64,000 nt of DNA from NCBI RefSeq assembly GCF_903815225.1, contig NZ_LR813084.1, positions 3,886,501 through 3,950,500 on the forward strand, written 5' to 3'. The first letter of the stretch is position 1; the number at the start of each line of letters is the position of its first letter. The notes below the pieces were generated by a model. The model saw nothing but the letters and a program-made list of their open reading frames with translations. It was not told where the DNA came from and did no database searches. This document shows, in pieces, positions 46,334 through 57,534 of the stretch. A program made the position numbers and the translations under genes. Source of the stretch: Delftia tsuruhatensis (GTDB lineage Bacteria; Pseudomonadota; Gammaproteobacteria; Burkholderiales; Burkholderiaceae_C).

Positions 46334-47599
46334 TCACAGCACCTTGGCGCGTTCCAGCATGGCGTGCATCAGCACATCGCAGCCTGCAGTGATGTCCGCG
46401 GGCGCGGCATCTTCGATCTCGTTGTGGCTGATTCCGTCCTTGCAGGGAATGAAGACCATGCCGGCCGGCGCCAGCCTTGCCATGTAGACCGCGTCATGCC
46501 CGGCCCCCGAGACAACGGGCATGTGCGAGTAGCCCAGGGTCCTGGCCGCCCGCGCCACCGCATCCACGCAGTCGCCATGAAAGGGCTGGGCCGGGTAGCT
46601 GGAGACCAGGTTGATCGCGATGGGCAAGCCCGTCTCCCGACTGATGCGGTCGGCCACGGCACGGATGTCGGCGTCCATGGCTTCGCAGTCGGCATCTGTG
46701 GCGTTGCGCAGGTCTATGCTGAACTTGACCTGCCCCGGAATCACGTTGCGGCTGTTGGGGTGGACCTGCACCATGCCCACCGTGCCACGGCCGTGCGGCG
46801 GGTGGCGGTGGGCGCAGGCCACCACTTCCTGCATGAGCTGCGTGGCCGCCTGCAGCGCGTCCTTGCGCAGAGCCATGGGCGTGGGGCCGGCATGGGCCTC
46901 CATGCCGGTGACCACGCAGTCATACCAGCGTATGCCCAGCACGCCGGTGACCACGCCAATGGTCTTGGCGTGGTCCTCCAGCACGGGACCCTGTTCGATA
47001 TGCGCCTCGAAGTACGCACCGATCGGGTGGTCGCCGGGCTCCTGGCTGCCCACATAGCCGATGCGTTCCAGCTCGCCCTTGACGGTTTTGCCCTCGGAGT
47101 CGGTGGCGGCATAGGCATGCTCCAGCGTGAAGGCCCGGGCAAACACGCCGGAGCCCATCATCACCGGCACGAAGCGCGAGCCTTCCTCGTTCGTCCAGAA
47201 GGCCACCTCGATGGGAGCTTCGGTCTCGATGCCGTGGTCGTTGAGCGTGCGCACCACCTCCAGCCCCGCCAGAACGCCGTAGTTGCCGTCGAACTTGCCG
47301 CCCGTGGGCTGGGTGTCGATGTGGCTGCCCGTCATGATGGGAGGCAGGCTGTTGTCGCGCCCGGGCCGGCGCATGAAGCCGTTGCCTATCTTGTCGATGG
47401 TCACCGTCATGCCCGCCTCGCGCGCCCAGCGGGTCACCAGGTCACGGCCCTGGCGGTCCAGGTCGGTCAGCGTCAGGCGGCAGACGCCGCCCTTGGGCGT
47501 GGCGCCGATCCGGGCCAGCTCCATGAGTGAATCCCACAGCCTGCTTCCGTTGACGCGCAGTTGTGCGATGTCCTGCTTCACTTGGGTATCCGTATCCAT
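46334..47599 (-). CDS. hyuC: Beta-ureidopropionase / N-carbamoyl-amino-acid amidohydrolase (M20 family)
   Basis: 421 residues. Zn-dependent M20/hydantoin-utilising carbamoylase: SHIDTQPTGGKFDGNYGVLAGLEV (His-Asp metal ligands), FWTNEEGSRF (Glu catalytic and ligand), EAHIEQGPVLE, MEAHAGPTPM, SGAGHDAVYM (His). It would split N-carbamoyl-beta-alanine to beta-alanine, CO2 and ammonia, the third step of the reductive pyrimidine route. Last gene of the operon, 24 bases after dihydropyrimidinase. Confidence 0.92.
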   Translation of the reverse strand: MDTDTQVKQDIAQLRVNGSRLWDSLMELARIGATPKGGVCRLTLTDLDRQGRDLVTRWAREAGMTVTIDKIGNGFMRRPGRDNSLPPIMTGSHIDTQPTGGKFDGNYGVLAGLEVVRTLNDHGIETEAPIEVAFWTNEEGSRFVPVMMGSGVFARAFTLEHAYAATDSEGKTVKGELERIGYVGSQEPGDHPIGAYFEAHIEQGPVLEDHAKTIGVVTGVLGIRWYDCVVTGMEAHAGPTPMALRKDALQAATQLMQEVVACAHRHPPHGRGTVGMVQVHPNSRNVIPGQVKFSIDLRNATDADCEAMDADIRAVADRISRETGLPIAINLVSSYPAQPFHGDCVDAVARAARTLGYSHMPVVSGAGHDAVYMARLAPAGMVFIPCKDGISHNEIEDAAPADITAGCDVLMHAMLERAKVL

Positions 47600-47623
47600 T
47601 GCTGTCTCCTTGTCATGCGGGGT

Positions 47624-49114
<1,491 letters not shown>

Positions 49115-50608
49115 CTATGCCTTGCTCAGCGCGGGAGCGCCCTTGGTCACCTGGCCTGCCATGCCGATGCGGTACACCACGCCGGCAATGAACAGGCCGA
49201 TGAACCATGCGTAGTCATAGGCATGCTTGAAGAAATCACCCACGTTCGGGAAGGCGGCAGGAAACGCCGCATGCAGGAAGCCGGGCAGGTTGGGCGCAAC
49301 GCCCAGCGCGAAGGCCGCCACGGCCACCCAGTTCCAGCCGTTGGAGTAGCGGTAGGCGCCCTCTTCCCGGTACAGGTCCTCCACCACCAGCTGCTTTTTC
49401 CGCACCAGGAAGTAGTCCACCATCAGAATGCCCGCGATCGGTCCCAGCAGTGCCGAGTAGCCGATCAGCCAGGTGAAGATGTAGCCCTCGGTGGACTCGA
49501 GGATCTTCCAGGGCATCATCACGATGGCAATGGCCACCGTCATGTAGCCGCCCACGCGGTAGCTGATCTTCCTCGGCGCCAGGGCCGAGAAGTCATAGGC
49601 CGGCCCGACCAGGTTGGCCGCCAGGTTCACGCTCACGGTATCGATCAGCAGCACGATCAGCGCGATCAGCACGGCCGCCCCCGTCATGCGGCTGGCGACA
49701 TCCACGGGGTCCCACAAGGCCTTGCCGTAGATCACCACGGTGCCCGATGTCACCACCACCGCCAGCATGGCCAGCAGCCCCATGGGCACCGGCAGGCCGA
49801 TGGCCTGGCCCACCACCTGGTCCTTCTGCGACTTGGCAAAGCGCGTGAAGTCCGGAATATTCAATGCCAACGTGGCCCAGAAGCCCACCATGGCCGTCAG
49901 CGACGGCCAGAACACCGTCATGAACTGGCCCGCCTTGGGGCCGCCCGGCGCGTACTGCGAAGGCTGCTCCATGATGGGACCGAAGCCGCCCGCCTTCTGG
50001 TAGACCCATCCCAGCAGCACGAAGCAGATCAGGATCTTGAGCGGCGCGGTCCAGGTCTCCAGCTTGCGGATGGACTCTATGCCATGCACCACGAAGTAGA
50101 ACTGGATCGCCCAGAACACCAGAAAGCACACCAGCTGCCCCAGATTGATGCCCAGGCCCGCGATCTTCTCGCCCTCCAGCGGATGGCCCAGCAGCACGCC
50201 CAGCAGGGTGTAGATCATCATGCCGCCGAACCAGGTCTGGATGCCGTACCAGCCGCAGGCCACCAGGGCCCGCAGCAAGGCGGGCAGCTTGGCGCCGTGG
50301 GTGCCGAACGAGGCACGGGCCAGCACCGCAAAGGGAATGCCGTACCTGGCCCCGGCATGGCCGATGAGCAGCATGGGAATCAGCACGATCAGATTGCCCA
50401 GGAACACCGTCATCACGGCCTGCGACCACGACATGCCGTTGGTGATCATGCTGGCCGCCAGCGTGTATGCCGGGATGCACATCACCATGCCTATCCACAG
50501 GGCGGCGAAGTGGTACCAGGTCCAGGTACGCTGACTGGGCAGCGTGGGTGCGAGGTCGTGGTTCCACAGGTTGCCTGCGGAATCACCGGAATGCGGGGCA
50601 TGCGACAT
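49115..50608 (-). CDS. NCS1-family nucleobase/allantoin-type permease
   Basis: 497 residues, 12 predicted helices. NCS1 hallmarks: N-terminal NHDLAPT-type segment, WIGMVMCIPAYTLAASMITNGMSWSQA, RASFGTHGAKLPALLRALVACGWYGIQTWFGG. Context makes uracil, thymine or a hydantoin-like ring the likely substrate. It lies 132 bases downstream of preA and 30 upstream of hydA; the larger gap before it may hold a secondary promoter or processing site. Confidence 0.92.
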   Translation of the reverse strand: MSHAPHSGDSAGNLWNHDLAPTLPSQRTWTWYHFAALWIGMVMCIPAYTLAASMITNGMSWSQAVMTVFLGNLIVLIPMLLIGHAGARYGIPFAVLARASFGTHGAKLPALLRALVACGWYGIQTWFGGMMIYTLLGVLLGHPLEGEKIAGLGINLGQLVCFLVFWAIQFYFVVHGIESIRKLETWTAPLKILICFVLLGWVYQKAGGFGPIMEQPSQYAPGGPKAGQFMTVFWPSLTAMVGFWATLALNIPDFTRFAKSQKDQVVGQAIGLPVPMGLLAMLAVVVTSGTVVIYGKALWDPVDVASRMTGAAVLIALIVLLIDTVSVNLAANLVGPAYDFSALAPRKISYRVGGYMTVAIAIVMMPWKILESTEGYIFTWLIGYSALLGPIAGILMVDYFLVRKKQLVVEDLYREEGAYRYSNGWNWVAVAAFALGVAPNLPGFLHAAFPAAFPNVGDFFKHAYDYAWFIGLFIAGVVYRIGMAGQVTKGAPALSKA

Positions 50609-50740
50609 TGCGAAGCTCCTTCTCGAAGAGAGAAATCACCAATCCATTGCTGATCCAGGGTCTGACCTTTTCCATCAAGCGCATTTCGTGCCAGGTCGAC
50701 CCGGATGCGGGCCGTGCGCCGACCTGCCGCAATGGTCCCT

Positions 50741-52060
50741 CTAGCCCTGCGCCGTCACGGCCTGGCGCATGGGGTTGTTGGGATGCGTCGTCCAGTTCGC
50801 ATACTCCCCGGTGACCGTCTGGCCGGTGCGGGGGTCCACCTCGCCCGGCTGCAGGCTGCGCATGGTGATGCACTCGGGCACGGGGCAGATGGACACGCAC
50901 AGGTTGCAGCCCACGCATTCGGTGTCATCCACTTCGAACCGGCGCACACCGCCCTCCTTGCTGAAGGTGATGGCCTGGTGCGAGGTGTCCTCGCAGGCCA
51001 CATGGCAGCGCCCGCACTGGATGCAGCTGTCCTGGTTGATCACGGCCTTTTCGATGTGGTTGAGGTTGAGGTCCTTCCAGTCCCTGACCGTGGGCACTGC
51101 CCGGCCCCGGAAGTCCTCGATGCAGGCAAAACCGTGGGCATCCATGTAGTTGGACAGGCCGTCGCACATGTCCTGCACGATGCGAAAGCCATAGACCATG
51201 GCCGCCGTGCACACCTGGACATTGCCGCATCCCAGCGCGATGTATTCGGCAGCGTCCTTCCAGGTGGTGATGCCGCCAATCCCCGAAATGGGCAGACCGG
51301 CCGTCTGCGGGTCGCGCGCGATCTCGGCCACCATGTTCTGGGCGATGGGTTTCACGGCAGGGCCGCAGTAGCCGCCGTGCGAGCCCTGGCCGTCGGTGCT
51401 GGGGTGCATCACCAGTGTGTCCAGATTCACGCCCATCAGCGAGTTGATGGTGTTGATCAGGGACACCGCATCCGCCCCCCCGGCCTTGGCCGCCCGCGCG
51501 GGAAAGCGCACGTCGGTGATGTTGGGCGTGAGCTTCACGATCACGGGCAGCCGGCTGTACTGCTTGCACCACTGCGTGACCATCTGGATGTACTCGGGCA
51601 CCTGGCCTACGGCCGCACCCATTCCGCGCTCGCTCATGCCGTGCGGGCAGCCGAAGTTCAGCTCCAGCCCGTCGGCGCCGGTGTCCTCCACCATGGGCAG
51701 GATGCGCCTCCAGCTTTCCTCCACGCAGGGCACCATCAGCGAGGCGATCAGCGCGCGGTCAGGCCAGGCCTTTTTCACGCGGGTCATCTCCTCCAGGTTG
51801 GTGCGCAGCGGCCGGTCGGTGATCAGCTCGATGTTGTTCAGGCCCATCACGCGCCGGTCCTGCGCCATGAGCGTGGAGTAGCGCGGCCCGTTCACGTTGA
51901 CCACATGCGGGTCCTCGCCCAGGGTCTTCCACACCACGCCGCCCCAGCCGGCCTCGAATGCGCGGGTGACGTTGATTTCCTTGTCCGTGGGTGGGGCCGA
52001 GGCCAGCCAGAACGGATTGGGGCTGGAAATGCCCAGAAAGCGGCTGCTGATGTCTGCCAT
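50741..52060 (-). CDS. preA: NAD-dependent dihydropyrimidine dehydrogenase, subunit PreA
   Basis: 439 residues. FMN-binding dihydroorotate-dehydrogenase-like barrel (PFWLASAPPTDKEINVTRAFEAGWGGVVWKT, ELNFGCPHGMSERGMG) followed by a ferredoxin part with two 4Fe-4S motifs (CIQCGRCHVACED and CVGCNLCVSICPVPEC). With PreT it reduces uracil and thymine using NADH. AAGGAGC lies before the ATG. 34 bases follow preT. Confidence 0.95.
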   Translation of the reverse strand: MADISSRFLGISSPNPFWLASAPPTDKEINVTRAFEAGWGGVVWKTLGEDPHVVNVNGPRYSTLMAQDRRVMGLNNIELITDRPLRTNLEEMTRVKKAWPDRALIASLMVPCVEESWRRILPMVEDTGADGLELNFGCPHGMSERGMGAAVGQVPEYIQMVTQWCKQYSRLPVIVKLTPNITDVRFPARAAKAGGADAVSLINTINSLMGVNLDTLVMHPSTDGQGSHGGYCGPAVKPIAQNMVAEIARDPQTAGLPISGIGGITTWKDAAEYIALGCGNVQVCTAAMVYGFRIVQDMCDGLSNYMDAHGFACIEDFRGRAVPTVRDWKDLNLNHIEKAVINQDSCIQCGRCHVACEDTSHQAITFSKEGGVRRFEVDDTECVGCNLCVSICPVPECITMRSLQPGEVDPRTGQTVTGEYANWTTHPNNPMRQAVTAQG

Positions 52061-52094
52061 GTCAATGCTCCTTGAAAAGCGCGGGCACAGCCGC

Positions 52095-53471
52095 TTACAC
52101 CCCGGTGGCCACGGCCACTGCAGCGCCCATCAGCGCCTGATGCATGGCACGCGCGGCTACCTTGCCGTGCTCCACCGCCTGCACGGTCAGATCCTGTCCC
52201 CCGGCGCGGCAGTCACCGCCTGCCCACACGCGGGGCACGCTGGTCTGGCCCTGGGCGTCGGTATCGATGCGGCCATCGCGCAGCGCGATTGCCGCGCCCG
52301 CCGAAGCGCCGACATAGGTCTGGCCGATGGCCTTGAGCACCATGTCGGCCGGCACGTCGAACACCTCCTGCGTCACCTGCAGCCTGCCGCCCTCCATGCG
52401 GGTGCTGGCCATGCGCACGCCGCAGACCTTGCCGTCCTGCACCAGGATCTCCTGGGGCGCGGCCCACAGCCGCAGGTTGACGCCATGGGTCTGCGCCCAC
52501 TCCTGCTCCACCCAGGAGGCGGACAGCGCATCCTTGCCCCGGCGATAGAACATGGTGACCTCGTCGGCGCCCAGCAGCCTGGCCTGCACGGACGCATCCA
52601 CAGCCGTCATGCCGCCGCCGATCACCACCACGCGCCGGCCCACCGGCACCGTGGATTTGTCGGCCGCCTGGCGGATGTCGGCAATGAAGTCCACCGCATT
52701 GCGCAAGCCTTCGGCCTGCGGCTCTGCTGTACCCAGCGCATTCACGCCCGCCAGGCCCAGGCCGAGGAACACGGCGTCATGCTCTGCCAGCAGCGAATCC
52801 AGCGTGAAATCACGCCCCAGCCGCTGGTTGTTGCGCGGCGTGATCCCGCCCACGGACAGCAGCCAGTCGATTTCCTTTTGCGCAAAATCGCCCGGGGTCT
52901 TGTAGCTGGCCAGGCCGTATTCATTGAGCCCGCCCAGCTTGGGCCGGGCGTCGAACAGCACCACCTCGTGGCCCTGCAGCGCCAGCTGATGGGCGCAGGT
53001 CAGGCCGGCAGGCCCTGCCCCGACCACGGCCACCTTCCTGCCCGTGGCGGCGGCACGCTGGAACAGCGGTGCACCACCGGAGGCCATGAAGGCATCGGTC
53101 GCATAGCGCTGCAACGCACCAATTTCGACCGGCTTGTCTTCCTGGGTATTGCGCACGCAGGCCTGCTCGCACAACTGCTCCGTGGGGCAGACGCGTGAGC
53201 ACATGCCTCCGAGCGGATTGGCCGTCAGGATCTCGCGCGCCGCGCCACGGACGTTGTCCTGGGCAATGCGGGCGATGAAGGCCGGCACATCGATGCTGGT
53301 GGGGCAAGCCGTGGTGCACGGCGCGTCATAGCAGTAATAGCAGCGCTCGGCCTCGATCAAGGCCTGGGAACGGTTCAGCGCGGGATGGGCGTCGGAGAAA
53401 TTGGCCGCGTAATCGGCCAGGTTCAGTCGGCCGGCGGCAATGCCGCAGGCGCGTTGCGCGGGGCTATCCAT
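52095..53471 (-). CDS. preT: NAD-dependent dihydropyrimidine dehydrogenase, subunit PreT
   Basis: 458 residues from the ATG at 53471 with a GGAGGATG ribosome site. N-terminal Fe-S helical domain (CYYCYDAPCTTACPTSIDVP, GGMCSRVCPTEQLCEQACVR), then FAD- and NAD-binding Rossmann motifs (VVGAGPAGLTCAHQLA and VIGGGMTAVDA). It supplies electrons to PreA. First gene of the five-gene pyrimidine operon, divergent from the RutR-like regulator. Confidence 0.95.
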   Translation of the reverse strand: MDSPAQRACGIAAGRLNLADYAANFSDAHPALNRSQALIEAERCYYCYDAPCTTACPTSIDVPAFIARIAQDNVRGAAREILTANPLGGMCSRVCPTEQLCEQACVRNTQEDKPVEIGALQRYATDAFMASGGAPLFQRAAATGRKVAVVGAGPAGLTCAHQLALQGHEVVLFDARPKLGGLNEYGLASYKTPGDFAQKEIDWLLSVGGITPRNNQRLGRDFTLDSLLAEHDAVFLGLGLAGVNALGTAEPQAEGLRNAVDFIADIRQAADKSTVPVGRRVVVIGGGMTAVDASVQARLLGADEVTMFYRRGKDALSASWVEQEWAQTHGVNLRLWAAPQEILVQDGKVCGVRMASTRMEGGRLQVTQEVFDVPADMVLKAIGQTYVGASAGAAIALRDGRIDTDAQGQTSVPRVWAGGDCRAGGQDLTVQAVEHGKVAARAMHQALMGAAVAVATGV

Positions 53472-53795
53472 GGTGCATCCTCCAGAGTCAGGATTGAGGG
53501 CGTGAAAGGGGCCGCAGCATGCAGGTGCACGCCAGGCCATCTCGGACAACGCAAGGCGGGCCGCAGGAAGAACTCCTGCACGGCCCCGGATCCAACAACA
53601 CAGTCTTCGGAGGTTTCATCGTGGTCCTCGCATGTGTAAGTGACGCCTCTTGTCGGGCGCACTGGGGGTGGAACGGAATTTACGCGGGTGAAAAAATTTA
53701 CCAATCAGTAAAATCACCCAGAAAGTCGTCAGCAAGAAAGATGCCAGACAATCGCACCAAAATGGCGCAACTTATCTCGACTTACCATCTGCGCA
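53472..53795. promoter_or_regulatory. Divergent control region of the pyrimidine operon with nested inverted repeats
   Basis: 324 bases between preT and the TetR-family regulator. TTTAC-CAATCA-GTAAA (53697-53712) is a dyad of the same length as the RutR site TTGACCANNTGGTCAA and agrees at 10 of 14 fixed positions. It is enclosed by GGGTGA (53686-53691) and TCACCC (53714-53719), an outer inverted repeat. The nested arrangement is a strong operator candidate. The preT-proximal part is GC-rich and shows nothing else. Confidence 0.6.
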
Positions 53796-54476
53796 ATGGC
53801 AACCCTTTCTGACAACGCGCCCCCTTCCTTGGCGCGATCGGCCACGCGCAAACCCACGGCCGCACGGCTGCGCAAGGAACTGAACATCCTGCAGACGGCC
53901 GAGCTGCACTTTGCGCAATACGGCTTCGAAGGCGCATCGCTGGAGCTGATCGCGCACGACGCCGGCCTGAGCCGCCACAACCTGCTGTACTACTTCGCCA
54001 GCAAGGAGGAGCTGTACCTGCGCGTGCTGGGCGATGTGCTGACCCAGTGGCTGGCCGGCATGTCCGATCTGCTGCGCGGCGACGACCCCGCCGAGGCCTT
54101 GCGCATCTACATCCGCGCCAAGCTGCAGTCCTCGCGCGAACGGCCGCATGGCTCCCGGGTTTTCACGCGCGAGGTGATGGCCGGCGCGCCCCGCTTCGGC
54201 CAGGCCATATCCAGTCAGGTGGGCCCTGCATTGGCCGCCGACGTCCAGGCCTTCGAGCGTTGGGTGGCACAGGGCAAGATCGCCCGCGTGGATTTCACCC
54301 ACCTGATGTTCATTCTCTGGTCAGTGACCCAGGCCTATGCCGATCAGCAAGCCCAGTTCGCGCTGCTGCTGGGCCAGCCCGCACTGACCGCCGACGACTA
54401 CGACACGGCAGCGGAACTGATCTACCGCCTGGTAATCCGTGGCCTGCAGCCGGATACCAAGCCTCTCGCACAATGA
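53796..54476 (+). CDS. rutR: TetR-family regulator, RutR-like
   Basis: 226 residues. TetR HTH at about 28-75 ([44 protein letters not shown]). The C-terminal half ([29 protein letters not shown]) matches the YcdC/RutR ligand domain, which binds uracil or thymine in E. coli. It is divergent from preT and should control pyrimidine breakdown. I name it by similarity and context; ligand specificity is inferred. Confidence 0.85.
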   Translation: MATLSDNAPPSLARSATRKPTAARLRKELNILQTAELHFAQYGFEGASLELIAHDAGLSRHNLLYYFASKEELYLRVLGDVLTQWLAGMSDLLRGDDPAEALRIYIRAKLQSSRERPHGSRVFTREVMAGAPRFGQAISSQVGPALAADVQAFERWVAQGKIARVDFTHLMFILWSVTQAYADQQAQFALLLGQPALTADDYDTAAELIYRLVIRGLQPDTKPLAQ

Positions 54477-54480
54477 GGGC

Positions 54481-55011
54481 ATGAATCACAGCATCCGCCT
54501 GAGACCGCTGGAACGCGAAGATCTGCGCTCCGTGCATCTGCTCAACAATAACGCAGCCATCATGCGCTACTGGTTCGAGGAGCCCTACGAGACCTTCGAC
54601 GAGCTTTCCGCGCTGTATGACGCCCACGTGCACGACCAGACCGAGCGCCGCTTCATCGTCGAGCACCAGAACGATCGCGCCGGCCTGGTCGAGCTGGTGG
54701 AGATCGACCTCATCCACCGGCGTGCCGAGTTCCAGATCATCATCGCCCCCGAGCAGCAGGGTCGGGGCATCGCAGGCCAGGCGACGCGGCTGGCGCTCGA
54801 CTATGGCTTCAAGACGCTGAACCTGCACAAGATCTTTCTGCATGTGGACCAGGAGAACGAGAAAGCCATCCACATCTACGCGCGCATAGGCTTCGTGCAG
54901 GAAGGCGTGCTGATCGACGAGTTCTTCGCCAACGGCCGGTACCGCAACGCCATCCGCATGTACCTGCTGCAAAACGACTACTTGCAGGCACAGGCCGGGG
55001 TCGGCACCTGA
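54481..55011 (+). CDS. speG: Spermidine N1-acetyltransferase (GNAT)
   Basis: 176 residues closely following E. coli SpeG in pattern: [68 protein letters not shown] (acetyl-CoA loop), [27 protein letters not shown]. It acetylates spermidine and spermine with acetyl-CoA, relieving polyamine toxicity. It starts 4 bases after the rutR-like stop, so the two are co-transcribed; any link of polyamines with pyrimidine breakdown is not known to me. Confidence 0.93.
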   Translation: MNHSIRLRPLEREDLRSVHLLNNNAAIMRYWFEEPYETFDELSALYDAHVHDQTERRFIVEHQNDRAGLVELVEIDLIHRRAEFQIIIAPEQQGRGIAGQATRLALDYGFKTLNLHKIFLHVDQENEKAIHIYARIGFVQEGVLIDEFFANGRYRNAIRMYLLQNDYLQAQAGVGT

Positions 55012-55084
55012 CCCCTGACAGAGGAGCGCGGGCCCTGCCCGCCTCTTTGGCCGGCAAGTCTGCCCATCGTTGGCGGGCACACAA

Positions 55085-55120
55085 ACAAAAAAGCCTTCTG
55101 AGTGATCAGAAGGCTTTTTG
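55085..55120. terminator. Terminator downstream of the second tRNA-Asp
   Basis: Stem GCCTTCTGA / TCAGAAGGC, loop GTGA, flanked by A and T runs; works both for the minus-strand tRNA and for speG from the left. Confidence 0.88.
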
Positions 55121-55143
55121 CATTCCATCTGGCAATGGAAGAT

Positions 55144-55220
55144 TGGTAGGCGCGATTGGACTCGAACCAACGACCCCCACCATGTCAAGGTGGTGCTCTA
55201 ACCAGCTGAGCTACGCGCCT
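55144..55220 (-). tRNA. tRNA-Asp(GUC), copy 2
   Basis: 77 bases, identical to copy 1 at 46187 and in the same orientation, with encoded CCA and GTC anticodon. Its 5' flank also shares a GTTTGTT stretch with copy 1 after a short offset, but the terminators differ. Confidence 0.96.
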
Positions 55221-55284
55221 GTGTTTGTTCGAGAATGCGATTCTAGCACGGGTTTTTCACAACTTCGGCAAAAAAAGATCGAAC

Positions 55285-57534
55285 TCACCTGCGCCGGGCC
55301 GAACGCACGCCCGCCACGGCGGCCACGATACCCAGCACCTTGTTCAGGCGTCCCGAGTCGGCCACCTCCACGGTGAAGGTCATCCAGGCCGTGCCCTTGA
55401 CCGACTGGGTCTGCACGCCGATGACATTGGTCTTCTCGCGCGCGAAGACCTCGGAGATATCGCGCAGCAGGCCCTGCCGGTCGGCCGCCTCCACTGCCAC
55501 ATCGACGGGATAGACGGCCGACGTCGCGGCCGCCGCCTTGGGCAGGCCCCAGGCCACGTCGATCACGCGCTCGGCATTGCGCGCGGCCATCTCGCGGAAG
55601 TTGGAGCAGTCGGCGCGGTGCACACTCACGCCCTTGCCCCGCGTGACGAAGCCCCGGATGTCGTCGGGCGGCGCCGGCTTGCAGCACTTGGCCAGTTGGG
55701 TCATCAGCGAATCCACGCCCACGACCAGCACCCCGCCCTTGGGCGAATCGGTACCACGCGCCTTGCGCACCAGGGTGAATTCCTCCGGCTCCTCCTCGAC
55801 CTCCGCGGGCCTCAGCACAGTCTCGATGTTGCGCAGTGAATACTCGTCCTTTCCGACGACCTCGAACAGCGCATCGGCCGACTTGAACCCCAGCTGGGTG
55901 GCCAGCTCCTCCAGCTTGACGGCGGTCTTGCCTTCGCGCTGCAACAGCTTCTCGACCGCCTCCCGGCCGCGCGCCACGGTCTCGTGGGTGGCCTGGGCAT
56001 TGAACCAGGCGCGCACCTTGGCCTTGGCGCGGTTGCTGGTCAGGTAGCCCAGGTCGGCATTGAGCCAGTCCCGCGAGGGGCGCCCTTCCTTGACCGTGGT
56101 GATTTCCACGGTCTGCCCGTTCTGCAACGGCGTGTTCAAAGGCACCATGGCCCCGTCCACGCGCGCACCACGGCAGCGGTGGCCCAGGCTGGTGTGCACC
56201 GAGTAGGCGAAATCCACGGGCGTCGCCCCCTGGGGCAGTTCGATGACGGCGGCGTCGGGTGTCAGCACGTAGATGCGGTCCTCGAACAGGCCGCGATGGT
56301 GCGTTCCCGCCAGGTCGCTGCCCCAGGCCAGCAACTGGCGCAGCACGGCGATCTTGGCATCGTACTCGCTGCTGGCCGTGACGCCCGCATAGCCCTTGGT
56401 GCCCGCCTCCTTGTAGGCCCAGTGGGCCGCCACACCATGCTCGGCATGGTCGTGCATGGCCTGTGTACGGATCTGGATCTCGATGGCACGCCCCGTCTCG
56501 TCACGCACCACGGTGTGCAGCGATTGGTAGCCGTTGGGCTTGGGGCGGGCGATGTAGTCGTCGAACTCGGCCTCGATGGGCGTGAACTGCTCGTGCACCC
56601 AGGACAGGGCCGCGTAGCAGTCCTTCACGGTGGGCACGACGACGCGCATGGCGCGGATGTCGAAGACCTGGTCGAAGTTCAGCGACTTGCCGCGCATCTT
56701 CTTGACGATGCTGTAGATGTGCTTGGGCCGCCCCTGCACCGTGGCGCTGATGCTGTGAGCGCGCAGGTCGGCCTCCAGGCGCGCGCGCATCTGCTCCATG
56801 TAGGCCTCGCGCTCCACGCGCTTCTCGTCGAGCAGGCGCGCCACTTCGCGGTAGGTCTCGGGCTCCAGGAAGCGCAGGGACAGATCCTCCAGCTCCCACT
56901 TGATCTGCCAGATGCCAAGCCGGTTGGCCAGCGGTGCGAACACGGTCAGTGCCTCGCGCGCGATACCGGGCGAGACCGGCCGCTTGCTGGCGGCGTAGTA
57001 GCGCAGGGTCTGCAGGCGAGAGGCCAGACGCAGCAGCACCACGCGCAGGTCCCGCGAGAAACCCAGCAGCATCTTGCGCACGTTCTCGGTCTGGGTGGCC
57101 TCATCGTCCGTGTACTGGCCGCTCAATTCGGCACCGCGCGCCTGCTGCTGCACGCGCATGAGCTTGTTGGTTTCCACGGCCAGCGTGGCGAAGTTCTCGC
57201 CAAACGCCTTGGAGATCACCTCCTGCGGCCGGTTCAGGTGCACGCTGGCATGCACCAGATAGATGGCGGCCTGCATCGTTTCGGAGCCACCGATGGTCTT
57301 GAGGATGGCAGCCACGGCATCGGCATGTGCCAGGGTGTTCTCGCCGGTCTCCATGGTTTCGGTGGCGATCAGCGGCTCGGCGAAGCTGCGCGCGCGCGCC
57401 AGCGCGTTGACCTGTTCAGGCAGGGTCTGCGAAGTGGCCGTGATCAGGTGCGGCAGCACCGGCGGCACAGAGCCCTGCGCGGCGGCGGCCGATGGCTGCG
57501 TCTGCACCGCAGCCTCGCTGCTGACAGTCTTCAT
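55285..57534 (-). CDS. relA: (p)ppGpp synthetase RelA (hydrolase domain degenerate)
   Basis: 749 residues. The N-terminal HD region lacks the catalytic HD pair (reads LVHASVHLN where HDxxED is expected), so hydrolysis is improbable. The synthetase domain carries EFDDYIARPKPNGYQSLHT: the EXDD motif marks a monofunctional RelA rather than SpoT/Rel, which have RXKD. TGS (about 415-475: YVLTPDAAVIELPQGATPVDFAYSVHT), helical, zinc-finger/CC part (KCCKPAPPDDI) and ACT follow. Makes the stringent-response alarmone on stalled ribosomes. Start MKTVSS overlaps the stop of the alpha/beta hydrolase gene (ATGA). Confidence 0.94.
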   Translation of the reverse strand: MKTVSSEAAVQTQPSAAAAQGSVPPVLPHLITATSQTLPEQVNALARARSFAEPLIATETMETGENTLAHADAVAAILKTIGGSETMQAAIYLVHASVHLNRPQEVISKAFGENFATLAVETNKLMRVQQQARGAELSGQYTDDEATQTENVRKMLLGFSRDLRVVLLRLASRLQTLRYYAASKRPVSPGIAREALTVFAPLANRLGIWQIKWELEDLSLRFLEPETYREVARLLDEKRVEREAYMEQMRARLEADLRAHSISATVQGRPKHIYSIVKKMRGKSLNFDQVFDIRAMRVVVPTVKDCYAALSWVHEQFTPIEAEFDDYIARPKPNGYQSLHTVVRDETGRAIEIQIRTQAMHDHAEHGVAAHWAYKEAGTKGYAGVTASSEYDAKIAVLRQLLAWGSDLAGTHHRGLFEDRIYVLTPDAAVIELPQGATPVDFAYSVHTSLGHRCRGARVDGAMVPLNTPLQNGQTVEITTVKEGRPSRDWLNADLGYLTSNRAKAKVRAWFNAQATHETVARGREAVEKLLQREGKTAVKLEELATQLGFKSADALFEVVGKDEYSLRNIETVLRPAEVEEEPEEFTLVRKARGTDSPKGGVLVVGVDSLMTQLAKCCKPAPPDDIRGFVTRGKGVSVHRADCSNFREMAARNAERVIDVAWGLPKAAAATSAVYPVDVAVEAADRQGLLRDISEVFAREKTNVIGVQTQSVKGTAWMTFTVEVADSGRLNKVLGIVAAVAGVRSARRR

